From NCBI RefSeq assembly GCF_030013905.1, contig NZ_CP124862.1, forward strand, positions 1,054,001 through 1,118,000: 64,000 nucleotides of DNA. Reading direction: 5' to 3'. The translations under genes and the position numbers were made by a program. The notes below the pieces were generated by a model. It was not told where the DNA came from. It saw only the letters and a program-made list of their open reading frames with translations, and did no database searches. Shown piece by piece: positions 43,796 through 53,459 of this stretch (the stretch's first letter is position 1; each line of letters begins with the position of its first letter). This DNA comes from Petroclostridium sp. X23. Lineage in GTDB: Bacteria; Bacillota; Clostridia; SK-Y3.

Positions 43796-44179
43796 GTGAA
43801 AAAAGATCTCAAGGTAATGGTGTGCGTAACACGACAAAAGACATGTGAACGTTTGATAAAGATAGGCAGTAAAACTGCCCGTGATAATGGTGGAGAACTA
43901 TTTATTGTGCATGTAACCAAGGATGGTACCAACTTCCTGAACAACCCCCGTGAGGGAGAAGCTTTAGAGTACCTATTCCAAATAGCAAGAGACACAGGGG
44001 CTGAGATGACAGTAGCACATTCAAGTAATATCATTAATACTTTAGCTGAGTTCGCAAAAAAGAATGAGATTACTACCATCATTCTGGGTGAGTCCCCTCA
44101 CTCCAAGAGCGACAGCAGTGTCATATTGCAGCTGGAAGAGCAACTTCCCGAAGTGAATTTTAAAATAGTGCCTTCATAA
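43796..44179 (+). CDS. Universal stress protein (UspA-like) domain protein
   Basis: GTG start at 43796 after AAAGGGGTTCAATC. The 127-residue protein has the alpha/beta layout of KdpD-type USP domains: LKVMVCVTRQKTCERLIKIG, ELFIVHVTKDG, ITTIILGESPHSKSDSSVI. It stands alone downstream of argGH. Nucleotide binding is possible. Confidence 0.75.
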   Translation: MKKDLKVMVCVTRQKTCERLIKIGSKTARDNGGELFIVHVTKDGTNFLNNPREGEALEYLFQIARDTGAEMTVAHSSNIINTLAEFAKKNEITTIILGESPHSKSDSSVILQLEEQLPEVNFKIVPS

Positions 44180-44186
44180 ATATTTA

Positions 44187-44218
44187 AAAGTCTTCCGCTT
44201 TAATGGAAGACTTTTTTT
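44187..44218 (+). terminator. Terminator of the USP gene
   Basis: AAAAGTCTTCC / GGAAGACTTTT with TTTTTTT. A near-identical hairpin (loop differing by one base) recurs at 51544-51575. Confidence 0.88.
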
Positions 44219-44224
44219 ATTGTG

Positions 44225-44250
44225 CTATGGATAAGCAGTTTACCTGTCCT
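44225..44250. repeat. Short dispersed repeat, copy 1
   Basis: CTATGGATAAGCAGTTTACC TGTCCT differs at only a few bases from 53614-53639. Confidence 0.5.
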
Positions 44251-44261
44251 GCTTTTTTACC

Positions 44262-45056
44262 TTATTTTCCTTTTTTCATAGAATAAACTGTCTCTTGATT
44301 GTTATCATTCTTAAAAACTTCAAGCATAATGGTATCTCCCTGATCCAAGTTCAAATCAGCCAATTGCTCTTTAGCTATTCCATTTAACCTCAACGCCTTT
44401 ACACCCTCTTCGGTTTTAACCTCCATTGAGTTGTTATCAATTTGACCTACGTATTCAGCCATTACAATTTTTGTTTCCAATAATGTAGATGATTGAGAAT
44501 CATTGCTGCTAACCGGAGCATTTGGATTCTGTAATGGAAGCGGATCTGTTTCCATCTTTTCTTCTTTCTCTTTTGAAACGAAATTTAGGTTTACATTATC
44601 TATAATTCCTGTTAACTTAACAATATCCATTGGGTAGGTTAGCATTTCAGCAACCATTGTATCTTTGCCGGGAACAAATTCCTGCACCAAAACATCAGTT
44701 ATACCCTCATTATCCATAACCCTTGCTATTTTAACGTCGTATCCGGCACTAGGCTTTTGACCGGCGAATACCGCCAAGTAATAATGATCACTTGCTTTGT
44801 CTTTAACTAATTTATATCCTCTTTCCATTTTTGCCTCTTCAAAAGCAGCTCGTAATTCGGAGTCCAAGTCTTCTATTGCAATTCGTTCAAAATCAATTTC
44901 ATTGACTGTGATTCCTTGTGGCGCATCTTCTGCTTTCCCATCTATTTCCCAAGCTTTTGGTAATTTTTCTGCCTCAGTAGGATTTGCACCAGTTTGACAC
45001 CCCGCTACACTAAAAATCAGTACTGACACCAAAATTAAAGATAATACTTTTTTCAT
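44262..45056 (-). CDS. Lipoprotein with PrcB-like domain
   Basis: The 264-residue protein has a lipobox (SVLIFSVAGC, Cys20), an ectodomain with HYYLAVFAGQKPSAGYDVKI, a pattern like the PrcB_C domain of protease-complex lipoproteins, then a Ser/Pro linker (residues 170-190) and a C-terminal OB-like part (VAEYVGQIDNNSMEVKTEEG...). It is a separate unit. Anchoring to the outer face of the membrane is clear; the role is not. Confidence 0.75.
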   Translation of the reverse strand: MKKVLSLILVSVLIFSVAGCQTGANPTEAEKLPKAWEIDGKAEDAPQGITVNEIDFERIAIEDLDSELRAAFEEAKMERGYKLVKDKASDHYYLAVFAGQKPSAGYDVKIARVMDNEGITDVLVQEFVPGKDTMVAEMLTYPMDIVKLTGIIDNVNLNFVSKEKEEKMETDPLPLQNPNAPVSSNDSQSSTLLETKIVMAEYVGQIDNNSMEVKTEEGVKALRLNGIAKEQLADLNLDQGDTIMLEVFKNDNNQETVYSMKKGK

Positions 45057-45145
45057 ACTACATCATGCTCCTTGTTTTGGGTATTTATAATCATTAGACG
45101 AAACATGATATTAAAAGTTCCATTTTCACTTTTAACGTTATCTTA

Positions 45146-45637
45146 CTAATTCTTTCTATTGAATTTTACTAAATAAATACCAAATAATATTTGACATAGA
45201 ATGATAACTACAGAAACTACATTTGATATTATAGATTTGATAACCATTCCTTCCTGGTTTTGCCCTGCATATCGCTGCAGTATTTGGATAGATGAATTTA
45301 TGCTCATCACATAAAGCGGAATTATGCTTGATAAGCTAATTAGCCCTCCTAATACAACTAATACACCCGTTATTAAACAGATATTCCGATTTTGTAATAT
45401 GTCAAAATAAAAATTTAGATCTAGCTTTTTCATATATCCATATGACATGATAATAACTCCTGCAGCAACAATAATCCATAAGCCATTTCTTTGAAAAAAT
45501 GACATTACTGCTCCTCTAAAACCATCTACCTCAGTTATAAATACGACTAATCTCTGTAAAAACGAAAATATACTTGTAATCATAGTATAAAGCAAAACAA
45601 TACCTACAGCAGTTCTAGCTTCTTGATGATCCCCCAT
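45146..45637 (-). CDS. Four-helix membrane protein of unknown function
   Basis: ATG at 45637 lies 5 bases after GGAGGGTGT. The 163-residue protein has four hydrophobic segments (AVGIVLLYTMITSIFSFL, LWIIVAAGVIIMSYGY, ICLITGVLVVLGGLISLSSI, VVSVVIILCQILFGIYLV). No family recognised. It may be part of the same envelope group as its neighbours. Confidence 0.6.
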   Translation of the reverse strand: MGDHQEARTAVGIVLLYTMITSIFSFLQRLVVFITEVDGFRGAVMSFFQRNGLWIIVAAGVIIMSYGYMKKLDLNFYFDILQNRNICLITGVLVVLGGLISLSSIIPLYVMSINSSIQILQRYAGQNQEGMVIKSIISNVVSVVIILCQILFGIYLVKFNRKN

Positions 45638-45711
45638 ATACACCCTCCATTTCTTCTGTCTTGATTCTTATAGATAAAAAACTCTAAAGTAAAAATTGGA
45701 GCACGGAAGTA

Positions 45712-45788
45712 GGAATGCTACTTGGGAACGGTTCGTCTGTGGCATATGGTTTTCATGCTACTTAGGAACTGTCCCCATGTGGCATTCC
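45712..45788. repeat. Imperfect 77-bp palindromic repeat (GGAATGC ... GCATTCC)
   Basis: GGAATGCTACTTGGGAACGG ... pairs with ... AACTGTCCCCATGTGGCATT CC at about 26 of 34 positions. Its GGGAACGGTTC core is like the centre of the MITE at 12588 and the flank of family B copy 1. The rest of 45638-45882 shows nothing else. Confidence 0.65.
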
Positions 45789-45882
45789 GGCAAGAGTATC
45801 GCTAACTTTACAATTAACTATCTATATAGATAATGGGAATATAGGTTAGTGCCAATTTATTTCGTAATTTATAAATAATGTG

Positions 45883-46104
45883 TCATTTTGCCGGATTTAA
45901 TCTTTCATGGAACTGCCTAGGGGATGGGGTTTTTGGCAATGCTTCTTTTCCACTTTCCGCTCTTGGTACTACCGGCAATTGGTTATCATATTTTTTTATG
46001 ATATAATACGCAAATCCTATCCAGATAATACTCTTGATCACTCCGTTTATTATTTCCTTTGTCCACAGTATAAAATTAGCATCTATGTATGGTTTGAATA
46101 GCAC
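45883..46104 (-). CDS. Small single-pass membrane protein in the DUF3999 operon
   Basis: The 73-residue protein has one helix (GVIKSIIWIGFAYYIIKKY) and a basic, Pro-rich tail (PVVPRAESGKEALPKTPSPR). Its ATG touches the stop of the DUF3999 gene, so translation is coupled. Family not recognised. Confidence 0.6.
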   Translation of the reverse strand: MLFKPYIDANFILWTKEIINGVIKSIIWIGFAYYIIKKYDNQLPVVPRAESGKEALPKTPSPRQFHERLNPAK

Positions 46105-47297
46105 TATCCTTTTAGCTTCAAAAATACTACTATCCCCATCACTACCGCAACTACTGAAATCACAATATTAAAAATCAGCTTATAATCATAATGTATTTTA
46201 ATGGGAACTGCAGATGATTCTGCTTTAATTTCTTTTAGTCTTAAAACATCATATCCTTCATTAACAATATGCTCTCTGTAGTTTGAAATATCATACCTCT
46301 TCGGACTCTGAATTTCGCTATTTCCAAACTTTAATATATATTCATTTGATTCTGAACTCTCGAATATCAACTCATCAACCAAATATTTTATTTCTATTCC
46401 CAAAACCTTTATAGGCTTATCATCTTGGTTGTCTATCACAATTTCAGCAGTATCGGAGGTAATTCTGCATATGCCTAACGGAATGGTTAAATCTCTATAC
46501 TGTGTATTTTCAAACTCTAGATTGTAAAGCATCTTGGATGCGCTGCCTGCAAAAGCAACGTTTCTCTTAAATATACTATCTGTATTCAGGGTAATGCTGC
46601 TCAGTTTTAAATTCTTAATGCTCCGGACTTTTATAACAGTTGTATTTTCCTTCTCCTCAATTGTAAAAGCCGGTGAAATGGTATTGGTGAAGTATTCTTT
46701 TTTCTGCAATATTGTATTGTATTTTACTTTAACCGAAGAAAAAGAAACTTCTTCTAAATTATTTGAAATTTTGAAACGGTAGTATGTGTATTTTTTTACA
46801 CCATCAAACGTTATCTCCAGCTTTTTACTGCCGCCAACATTATATAGAATGTCATCCTGAATTTTTTCCCAATGAATGTTATCATAACCCCCATATATCT
46901 CTACTTTTTTTGCAAAATCTTCTTTATCGATCTGCATTTCAATGGATGTTGCCGTAACATCTTCATTTTGAGGCTTCTGGACAGCATAGTCATAATAAAA
47001 GTGTTCATCTTTTACAAATGAGTTAATAAGCTTCATTTCATAGATCTTTTTTGTTTCAATTTCATTTTCTGTGAAGCTGTTTATAAAATACGGTATCGGC
47101 TCATTATTATCATAGATAGCTAAATCCGCCATGTCTTCCTGTATCTGATTGTATATTTCGGAAGTGAGCCTTACCGCCTTATACTTTTTGTCCCCCATAT
47201 TTTCAATGCTTGCGCTGTAAGAGAAATCAAGCGCGTATACACTGTTATAAATCAAAAAGATAAATAAAATACTGCTAGCTAATAGTCTTTTTATCAT
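46104..47297 (-). CDS. DUF3999-like membrane-anchored protein
   Basis: The 397-residue protein has a signal peptide (IKRLLASSILFIFLIYNSVYA), a long beta-rich ectodomain and a C-terminal membrane helix (LIFNIVISVVAVVMGIVVF). It follows a DUF2339 gene with overlapping ends, the usual DUF2339-DUF3999 pairing. The first 23 bp overlap the 3' piece of DUF2339. Function is unknown; export machinery or surface glycan handling has been suggested for neighbours only by context. Confidence 0.75.
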   Translation of the reverse strand: MIKRLLASSILFIFLIYNSVYALDFSYSASIENMGDKKYKAVRLTSEIYNQIQEDMADLAIYDNNEPIPYFINSFTENEIETKKIYEMKLINSFVKDEHFYYDYAVQKPQNEDVTATSIEMQIDKEDFAKKVEIYGGYDNIHWEKIQDDILYNVGGSKKLEITFDGVKKYTYYRFKISNNLEEVSFSSVKVKYNTILQKKEYFTNTISPAFTIEEKENTTVIKVRSIKNLKLSSITLNTDSIFKRNVAFAGSASKMLYNLEFENTQYRDLTIPLGICRITSDTAEIVIDNQDDKPIKVLGIEIKYLVDELIFESSESNEYILKFGNSEIQSPKRYDISNYREHIVNEGYDVLRLKEIKAESSAVPIKIHYDYKLIFNIVISVVAVVMGIVVFLKLKG

Positions 47298-47412
47298 CTG
47301 GCATTACCTCACCTATACTCTCTATTCTTTTATTAAAATATTGGTAAACAAACGAAATTACGATCAGTGTCACACCAAAAACAAAATATGATACTATTTT
47401 ATATCCTTCGGA
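47275..47412 (-). pseudogene. 3' end of the DUF2339 gene, cut off by the IS element
   Basis: The frame SEGYKIVSYFVFGVTLIVIS then FVYQYFNKRIESIGEVMPDD, KKTIS-stop continues the DUF2339 frame exactly where it breaks at the right IS end. Its last 23 bases overlap the DUF3999 start. Confidence 0.85.
47403..47412. repeat. Target-site duplication, left copy (10 bp)
   Basis: ATCCTTCGGA, identical to 48910-48919 on the other side of the IS. Shows direct insertion into DUF2339. Confidence 0.9.
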
Positions 47413-47445
47413 CATACGCGTTAAGTTAAGCTATTTTTTACCAAT

Positions 47446-48801
47446 TTAATTGAGCAAATAGTGTTCCTGCAATCGCTCAACCGTGGTTTTGCGATTACGT
47501 TTATCATGTAAGCTTTGTTCGGCCGCTCTTTTAAGAATCAGTCGCAGTTCCGATATTGCTTCAGTGGTTGCATAAAGGCTTGAAAATATTTTTTCCACCT
47601 TTGTCGCAATTAGTTTGATAAACGACATCATACTAATGCATCTGTTTTTTTGTTGGTACATGAGGGCATACAGTGCTGAGTAGACTGTGAAAATTAGTAT
47701 AATGGCAATTAACCTTCCATATAGAAGACACTCTAATTGCTCTTTACCACAGTTGCCTACTTTGCCAAGGTTTAGATAGCTTTTGCAAGCCTTAAATAAA
47801 AGCTCTATCTGCCATCTAGCTCTGTACAATTCACAGGCTGCCTTTGGAGTAAGCATATGTGCTGGGGCGTTAGTAATTAGAAGGTTCCATCCTAATAACT
47901 CTAAGTCATAGTCACTCAGTGTTTTGCCTTGTGACTTTGCTTTTTTATTTGCTTTGCGCCTACGTTCATTAGCGACTTCATCAGGTAAACGTACACCAAT
48001 CAGCCGACATTGTAGTAATTTAGAATACTTGGTGCCAAAGTATACATCTATATCAACACTGGAGCTGTTTTTTAAAACACTTAAAAGGTCTAAGGCTTTA
48101 AAAGATTTAGTGTCAGAATTTTGTATTTGAAAAACAGTATTTGATTTAATTCGGCTAAGAAAATATGCACCTTTGGATATTATTTTCCTAAACAAATCTT
48201 TACTGTAATATCCTAAGTCAGTAATTAACAGCTCACCATGATGAATGTGTTTTAGAAGTTCATCTTTATAGCCGGCATCTGGACCAGGCGCCTTTGTCAA
48301 CTCCATATTTGTGATAGTTCTGGACTTAAGGCTATATATAGTCTGGATTTTTAGAGCAGCTTTTGCATTATTGCCACCAAGACCTTTCCAGACATCTGCT
48401 AATTTGTCCGGAAGAGTAACTTTAGAGCTATCACATATTTTTACATCAGTAAAAGCTTGGAGCACATCGAGATTCTGGACAGTTATTGCTCTCTTGGCAG
48501 AATACTCAACTGCTGACTGGAATACTTGTTTTAGCAATAAAGCACTTGTAGCCAAACGTTGAAAAAGTCCTTCGCGTGTTATACTAAGTCCGCGTTGAAT
48601 ATTTTCGCATTTAGAAGCAGTTTGACGTAAGGATGGATTAGGGGTGTCCCATAAGCCGAATGTAAATACTTTTACTATAGTATCTGGCAGCAGCTTAGAG
48701 CGGCGCACCGTAAACCCTGTGTCCTTAGAAATTTCCAGTATTTTTGTCTTTCCTAAAAAGCAAATAAAGCTTATAATTAGTGATATGGGAACTTGAAACA
48801 T
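47446..48801 (-). CDS. IS4-family DDE transposase
   Basis: ATG at 48801 follows GGTGAGGTTCCC; an earlier in-frame ATG at 48819 has no ribosome site. The 451-residue protein shows the DDE layout: KICDSSKVTLPDKLAD (first Asp), ELLITDLGYYSKDLFRKI (second Asp) and the YREK-type signature YRARWQIELLFKACKSYLNL with the Glu. No frameshift or stop interrupts it, so it should be active. Its ribosome site and ATG lie in the 3' arm of a long mRNA hairpin. Confidence 0.93.
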   Translation of the reverse strand: MFQVPISLIISFICFLGKTKILEISKDTGFTVRRSKLLPDTIVKVFTFGLWDTPNPSLRQTASKCENIQRGLSITREGLFQRLATSALLLKQVFQSAVEYSAKRAITVQNLDVLQAFTDVKICDSSKVTLPDKLADVWKGLGGNNAKAALKIQTIYSLKSRTITNMELTKAPGPDAGYKDELLKHIHHGELLITDLGYYSKDLFRKIISKGAYFLSRIKSNTVFQIQNSDTKSFKALDLLSVLKNSSSVDIDVYFGTKYSKLLQCRLIGVRLPDEVANERRRKANKKAKSQGKTLSDYDLELLGWNLLITNAPAHMLTPKAACELYRARWQIELLFKACKSYLNLGKVGNCGKEQLECLLYGRLIAIILIFTVYSALYALMYQQKNRCISMMSFIKLIATKVEKIFSSLYATTEAISELRLILKRAAEQSLHDKRNRKTTVERLQEHYLLN

Positions 48802-48847
48802 GGGAACCTCACCTTTCATTTCTCTATTACTTTGAGGTTCTCATGTT
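48797..48847 (-). promoter_or_regulatory. RBS-sequestering hairpin at the transposase start
   Basis: In mRnA arising from outside promoters, AACATGAGAACCTCA (complement of 48833-48847) pairs at 14 of 15 positions with TGAGGTTCCCATGTT (complement of 48797-48811). The paired arm contains the Shine-Dalgarno sequence and the ATG. Shorter transcripts started inside the element would lack the first arm. This matches the fold-back control known in IS10 and IS50. Confidence 0.7.
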
Positions 48848-48909
48848 TTTTTCTTTTTTGCAAATGTAATTATTGGTTTACCATAACATGGCTTAGCTTA
48901 ACGCGTATG

Positions 48910-48919
48910 ATCCTTCGGA
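48910..48919. repeat. Target-site duplication, right copy (10 bp)
   Basis: ATCCTTCGGA, identical to 47403-47412. Confidence 0.9.
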
Positions 48920-51319
48920 TAAGAATGCAAGGTCAATGATAAATAATTTTGCCATCGATAACATGCATAATCCGAGGCCAAACCGCCTTATAAATACGTA
49001 TCGTTTAATAAATCCGAATGTAATCCATGCAAGCGCTGTAATTAGATATATAATACTTATTACAGCATTATTGAATTCAAGACTGTATTGGGTGATCAGA
49101 TTTTGTGTCAAAATTGCTACAAAATATAAAGATATTACAAAAGGATACCATTCTATACCCAGCTTTCGTTCTATTACAAAAAACAATAACAAGTCCCTCA
49201 TAGCGAGAATGGATAACAAAGCAATCACTGCCAATTCAATGGTTCCAACTCCCCTGATCACTGCAGACACATCATTCAGATCCCCCCTTACAGGCGAATT
49301 GAAATTCAAGAAAAAGAGGGTTATTAACGCTATCTCATAAATACTTACGGATATGCCTTTCATAATATTATCACAAAGAATGCTTATCCTTGGAATAATA
49401 TATGCGGTCAGAAAGCTAAATAAAATCATTGCAGCAATGATTAAATAGTCCAAATCAAAATTACTGTTCAAAAGCAATTTTGATAAATACTCTCTTAATT
49501 CACTTCCTATGATGTATAATGAGAAAAACCATAAGTTGATTGCTGCAGCATACTTAAACACCCGTGCCGGTGTCTCCGACAAATTCTTTTTATATATCAG
49601 CGCTCCCAAAACAATCATGCTTGCTGCGGTGACTGCAAGATATTTATATGTAAAGAGCTCATCATGGTATGCCAGCACATCAAAAAGCATAAAGGCTCCA
49701 AGGCATAGCATTGAGATAATGACTCCCGCGCGTTTAAAACTTTTCAGCTCTTTAAATATTCCATAACAAAGAAGCGCAATTCCCTCAACCAACCATCCTA
49801 AAGACAACCATACCTTGCCAAATTGAAATGGTATAATGAGTACTACAAAAGTAAGTCCGGTAATATAAAAAAGTGCCATTGCTTTTTTCTCTTTTACCAT
49901 AAACGTCTCAACAAACCTGCCCAACGCTAAATAAACGACTGCAAAGATGACAGCAAGAACACCTGTAAAGTCTGATAGTCTCGCAGCATAAAACGCGGAA
50001 TATAAAAGCAGTGCGCTAATGAACGTGTTTAACGCCAATAAGACAACATCAGCATTTCGCAAGCTGAGTTTTTTCTTGAATGACCCAATAACCGGAATAA
50101 GGGTGTAGATGATAAATGCAAAAGCAAGATAAAGGATTGTGATGAAGCTTTGGTTACTATTAAATTCTTCAAAAAACATAATAAAAGATATATAGATTGA
50201 GCCCAAAACATTAAGTGCAAATCCTATATACGCAGTCGTGATCCACTTCTTATTGACTGATATAATCAGTGCCAGAACGTTCAGTATAACAAAATAAACC
50301 ATCGCACCATACACCATGGTTTTATTCCCTGCAATCGAGAAAATAGGCAAATATCCTCCAACCATCGCAAAAGCCGATACGGTTTGAGAATTATACCACT
50401 GAGAAAGAACAAAAGCTCCTGATGTTATAAGAACACATAATCCCAAAGCCGGATACATATCCAGGATTTCAAATCTGAAAAAGCTTAGAGCTAGCGCTGC
50501 ATATAGTACGGCTATACCACCGCTTGTAATGCCTAATGAAAAAACATTGGGCTTTTTACGGTTTAACCATTCACCCGCGATAAGCAGTACAACTCCCATC
50601 GCAAATGCAAAGACACCTTTTAAAGTATCAGGTAATTTTAAATATGTAAACTGTGATGCGGCGATGACACCTATAACAAGCAGCAAAACACCTAATTTAT
50701 TGATAATATTGAGCCCTATCATCGATTCGATATTATTCTGTTTTACTCTCCCTTTTATCTCTTCTTCCGTAATTTGTTCCTGCCTTAACTTTGAAAATTC
50801 TGTTGCTGTATTTTCGCTAAATGCTCCGGTTTCCCTCGCAAGTTCTTCACGAGCGAGTGTTACTTTTTCATCAAGCAGATTTTTTAGTTCTTGAAGCCTT
50901 ACATATATTTCGTCCTCAATACCAATCCTATTATCTTTTAATATATCGGTCATTTCATTTATCCGCTTTTTAGCAGACATCTCGAACCTGGTTAACCTGT
51001 TTACTTCCCCTTCAATATTAGATTTATAATAAACATCCATTCTTTTTTTTACCACGTTCAGTATCTGAATCTTCTCGTTGTACAACTGCTCATATAGTGC
51101 GTTCTTAAGTTTTTTATTTTCTTCCGATATTTTAAAATTATCGTTTTTTTCCTTTTCTAAAGATGTTTGATATTTTTCAAGCTCTGTTTTTAAGTTTTGG
51201 TTCTCAGTCACCAAATCATTTGCTTCAATATTGGTAATCTCGCTTTCCAAGCTTGATAGAATTTCTTTTTGTCTCGCAAGAATACCTTTTAAGTTATTTA
51301 CCATTGACATCAACTCCAT
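48920..51319 (-). pseudogene. DUF2339 polytopic membrane protein, interrupted by the IS
   Basis: The reading frame gives about 800 residues: an N-terminal coiled coil (residues 1-180, Lys/Glu-rich) and then some twenty or more membrane segments starting with GLNIINKLGVLLLVIGVIA. It runs into the IS and stops after five foreign residues (SYALS). The lost end is only about 42 residues (47275-47412), so a nearly full product could still be made. The start is one of three nearby ATGs (51319, 51310, 51304); GGAG favours 51310 or 51304. Confidence 0.85.
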
Positions 51320-51543
51320 CCTAATGCTTGCACAATTCTTTAATAAGCTTCATGTACCTTGCGGCTAGTTTTATTTGTGACCTTCTCATTCCCTGCATAT
51401 CTCTCCGGTTAAGTCATCTTACCGAATTCTTTGTAATCTTAGTTATCTATACTTCATTCTACACTTAGTATGAAAATCCTGCCAAGAAAAGCAACAATCG
51501 TTCGACATTTTCTGACACCCGTCTTAAATTATCCTTATAATAT

Positions 51544-51575
51544 AAAAAGTCTTCCGCTTTAAGGGAAGACTTTTT
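51544..51575 (-). terminator. Terminator of the enolase-superfamily gene
   Basis: AAAAAGTCTTCC / GGAAGACTTTTT, nearly the same sequence as the terminator at 44187. The rest of the 51320-51602 gap shows nothing recognisable. Confidence 0.85.
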
Positions 51576-51602
51576 GTTTACTTGTTATTTGCAACTTTGT
51601 AT

Positions 51603-52700
51603 TTATTTGATCTCTTCAAGGTATTCCTTCTTAAAAGAGAATCCCCAGCCTGCACCCTCTCTCGGGTAGGCACAGCCGTTTTCGATACGCATGGTGTTGT
51701 CAATGATCTCGTCAATCCAATCGAACGATTCTGCCCCATATACTTTTGGAATAGTACACAGCAGCGGTACATCGTAGTCCTTGTAGTAATGAGGGAGCAC
51801 CGGAATACCATAACTAATGGAAAGAGCGGCGGAATTTCTCCACTCCTCTACACCACCGATACGGATCAAATCAGGCTGCCACATATCAAGAGCATTACGG
51901 GAGATCAACGCTTTGAGTGCTTCACAATCATATTCACGTTCACCCATCGCCAGTGCAATACCACACTTGCTGCGCAAAAGCTGGTATCCCGCATAATCAG
52001 TGTTTTTAATCGGTTCCTCAAACCACTGGATTCCTATAGCCATCGCTTTATCGGAAAGCTCCAACGCTGTAGGAACATCCATTCCCTGGTTGGCATCCAT
52101 CATAATCTTCACGCTGTCGCCTAAAGCCTCACGGCATTTTTTTAGTCTGTGCACATCGTGTTCCACGCCATTTTTAGAACCGACTTTGATCTTAACAGCC
52201 GCAAAACCCCGGCTCTTGTAGTCAAGAACCTCTTCAAGCAGCTCCTCGTCAGAGTATGAAAGCCAGCCACCACTGCCGTAAACAGGTATTTTCTGCATAC
52301 TGGAACCAAGAATCTTCCAGATTGGCATATCCAGTGTCTTCCCCCACGCATCCCACATTGCTACATTCACTGTTGCAATCGCCCATTTTTGCAGGCCATT
52401 GTTACCAAAATATTCTGCTTCTTTATCATAATCCTGTTTCATCTTTACCGTCTCGTAGACTTTATAGCCATTTTCGAGAATAAACTTGCGGATATCCTTA
52501 AGTGCACCCTCAATCGCATTGGGTGAATAGTGGAATGATAGTAGATAGCCCTGACCGATGATTCCGCTTTCCAGTTCAACCTCGACCACATCAAATGCAA
52601 TCTTGCTGATAGAGTGGGTAGCGTCGGCTATGGGTTTTGATAATGTGGAAACTGCACGGTACAACCTTACGTCCTTAATATCATGCTTCATGATTTTCAC
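51603..52700 (-). CDS. Enolase-superfamily enzyme (mandelate racemase/muconate lactonizing subgroup)
   Basis: The 365-residue protein has the capping domain and a barrel with the KxK acid/base motif (FAAVKIKVGSKNG), metal ligands in IMMDANQGMD, WFEEPIKNTD and MGEREYDCEAL, and a late VLPHYYKDYDVPLL with His. These features fit sugar-acid dehydratases or epimerases of this group. The start is GTG at 52700 or ATG at 52691; the AAGGG site favours GTG. It is 115 bp downstream of a GntR gene on the same strand, so that regulator probably senses its substrate. Confidence 0.88.
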   Translation of the reverse strand: MKIMKHDIKDVRLYRAVSTLSKPIADATHSISKIAFDVVEVELESGIIGQGYLLSFHYSPNAIEGALKDIRKFILENGYKVYETVKMKQDYDKEAEYFGNNGLQKWAIATVNVAMWDAWGKTLDMPIWKILGSSMQKIPVYGSGGWLSYSDEELLEEVLDYKSRGFAAVKIKVGSKNGVEHDVHRLKKCREALGDSVKIMMDANQGMDVPTALELSDKAMAIGIQWFEEPIKNTDYAGYQLLRSKCGIALAMGEREYDCEALKALISRNALDMWQPDLIRIGGVEEWRNSAALSISYGIPVLPHYYKDYDVPLLCTIPKVYGAESFDWIDEIIDNTMRIENGCAYPREGAGWGFSFKKEYLEEIK

Positions 52701-52786
52701 TTTTCCCTTCTTTTTTATATTTATTAGAATGAATAGAATGCCCGAAATACGCTTAAATTCGACGGTGATATTGCACTCATATTCAA

Positions 52787-52805
52787 CTGATATATCTGAT
52801 ATACT
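52787..52805 (-). promoter_or_regulatory. Candidate GntR operator
   Basis: CTGATATATCTGATATACT contains repeated GATATAYC units; a third copy (TTGATATACCC) lies at the gntR stop. It is placed before the enolase-family gene. Confidence 0.35.
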
Positions 52806-52814
52806 AAAAATACA

Positions 52815-53459
52815 TTACTTTTTGATATACCCTAATAGAATCTGTTCTGAGTTTTCAACGTGTTCCGCAACTACCTTCTCCACACCATCGGAATCCTTTG
52901 CGAGCAACATATCAATAATCGAAATATGCTCTATAATAGATTTATCTCTTTCTTCACTTTGGGGATTAGATACCTTGTTACGAATCCGGTGGTTATGGTC
53001 GTACACAACGCGCATGATGTTCTGTAAAAAGCGGTTTCCACAAAAATCAAGGAGACTGATATGCAACTCTCTATCTAAACCGATATAATAACTCCTTAAT
53101 CCTTGGGTATCTAATTCCTTGGGAGGATTCTCAAATGCACTGCGTTTAAGCATCAGCCATTCCTCCGGAATCATCCCGCACGATTGTTTTGCAATAAACG
53201 GTTCGTTCAGCCGTCTCATTTGATAAATCTCGTAAATTAAATCCCGAGTCACTTCGGTCACGATGGTGCCCTTACGCGGATAAATATATACAAAACCTTC
53301 CTTTTGCAAGCGCTGAATCGCTTCACGCACCGGCGTACGGCTAACTTCCAGTTCACTCACCAAATCATCTTCCGAAATATCACTGAGGGGCGGTAAAACA
53401 CCCTCCAAAATTTTATTTTTAATCACCTTATATGCAAAATCTTTTTTTCCGCTACTCAT
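52815..53459 (-). CDS. GntR-family regulator, FadR/FCD subfamily
   Basis: The 214-residue protein has an N-terminal winged helix (ISEDDLVSELEVSRTPVREA, IQRLQKEGFVYIYPRKGTIV) and a C-terminal all-helical FCD ligand domain with the metal-site pattern DRELHISLLDFCGN, HNHRIRN and EHISIIDMLL. It likely controls the adjacent enolase-superfamily gene. Members respond to sugar acids or other carboxylates. Confidence 0.9.
   Translation of the reverse strand: MSSGKKDFAYKVIKNKILEGVLPPLSDISEDDLVSELEVSRTPVREAIQRLQKEGFVYIYPRKGTIVTEVTRDLIYEIYQMRRLNEPFIAKQSCGMIPEEWLMLKRSAFENPPKELDTQGLRSYYIGLDRELHISLLDFCGNRFLQNIMRVVYDHNHRIRNKVSNPQSEERDKSIIEHISIIDMLLAKDSDGVEKVVAEHVENSEQILLGYIKK

Larger units (their letters stand above)
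47413..48909 (-). mobile_element. Complete IS4-family insertion sequence, 1,497 bp
   Basis: Terminal repeats CATACGCGTTAAGTTAAGC (47413-47431) and the inverted CATACGCGTTAAGCTAAGC (48891-48909) match at 18 of 19 bases. One intact transposase gene, a 10-bp target duplication and no decay point to a recent insertion. It lies in the same orientation as the gene it interrupts. Confidence 0.95.
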
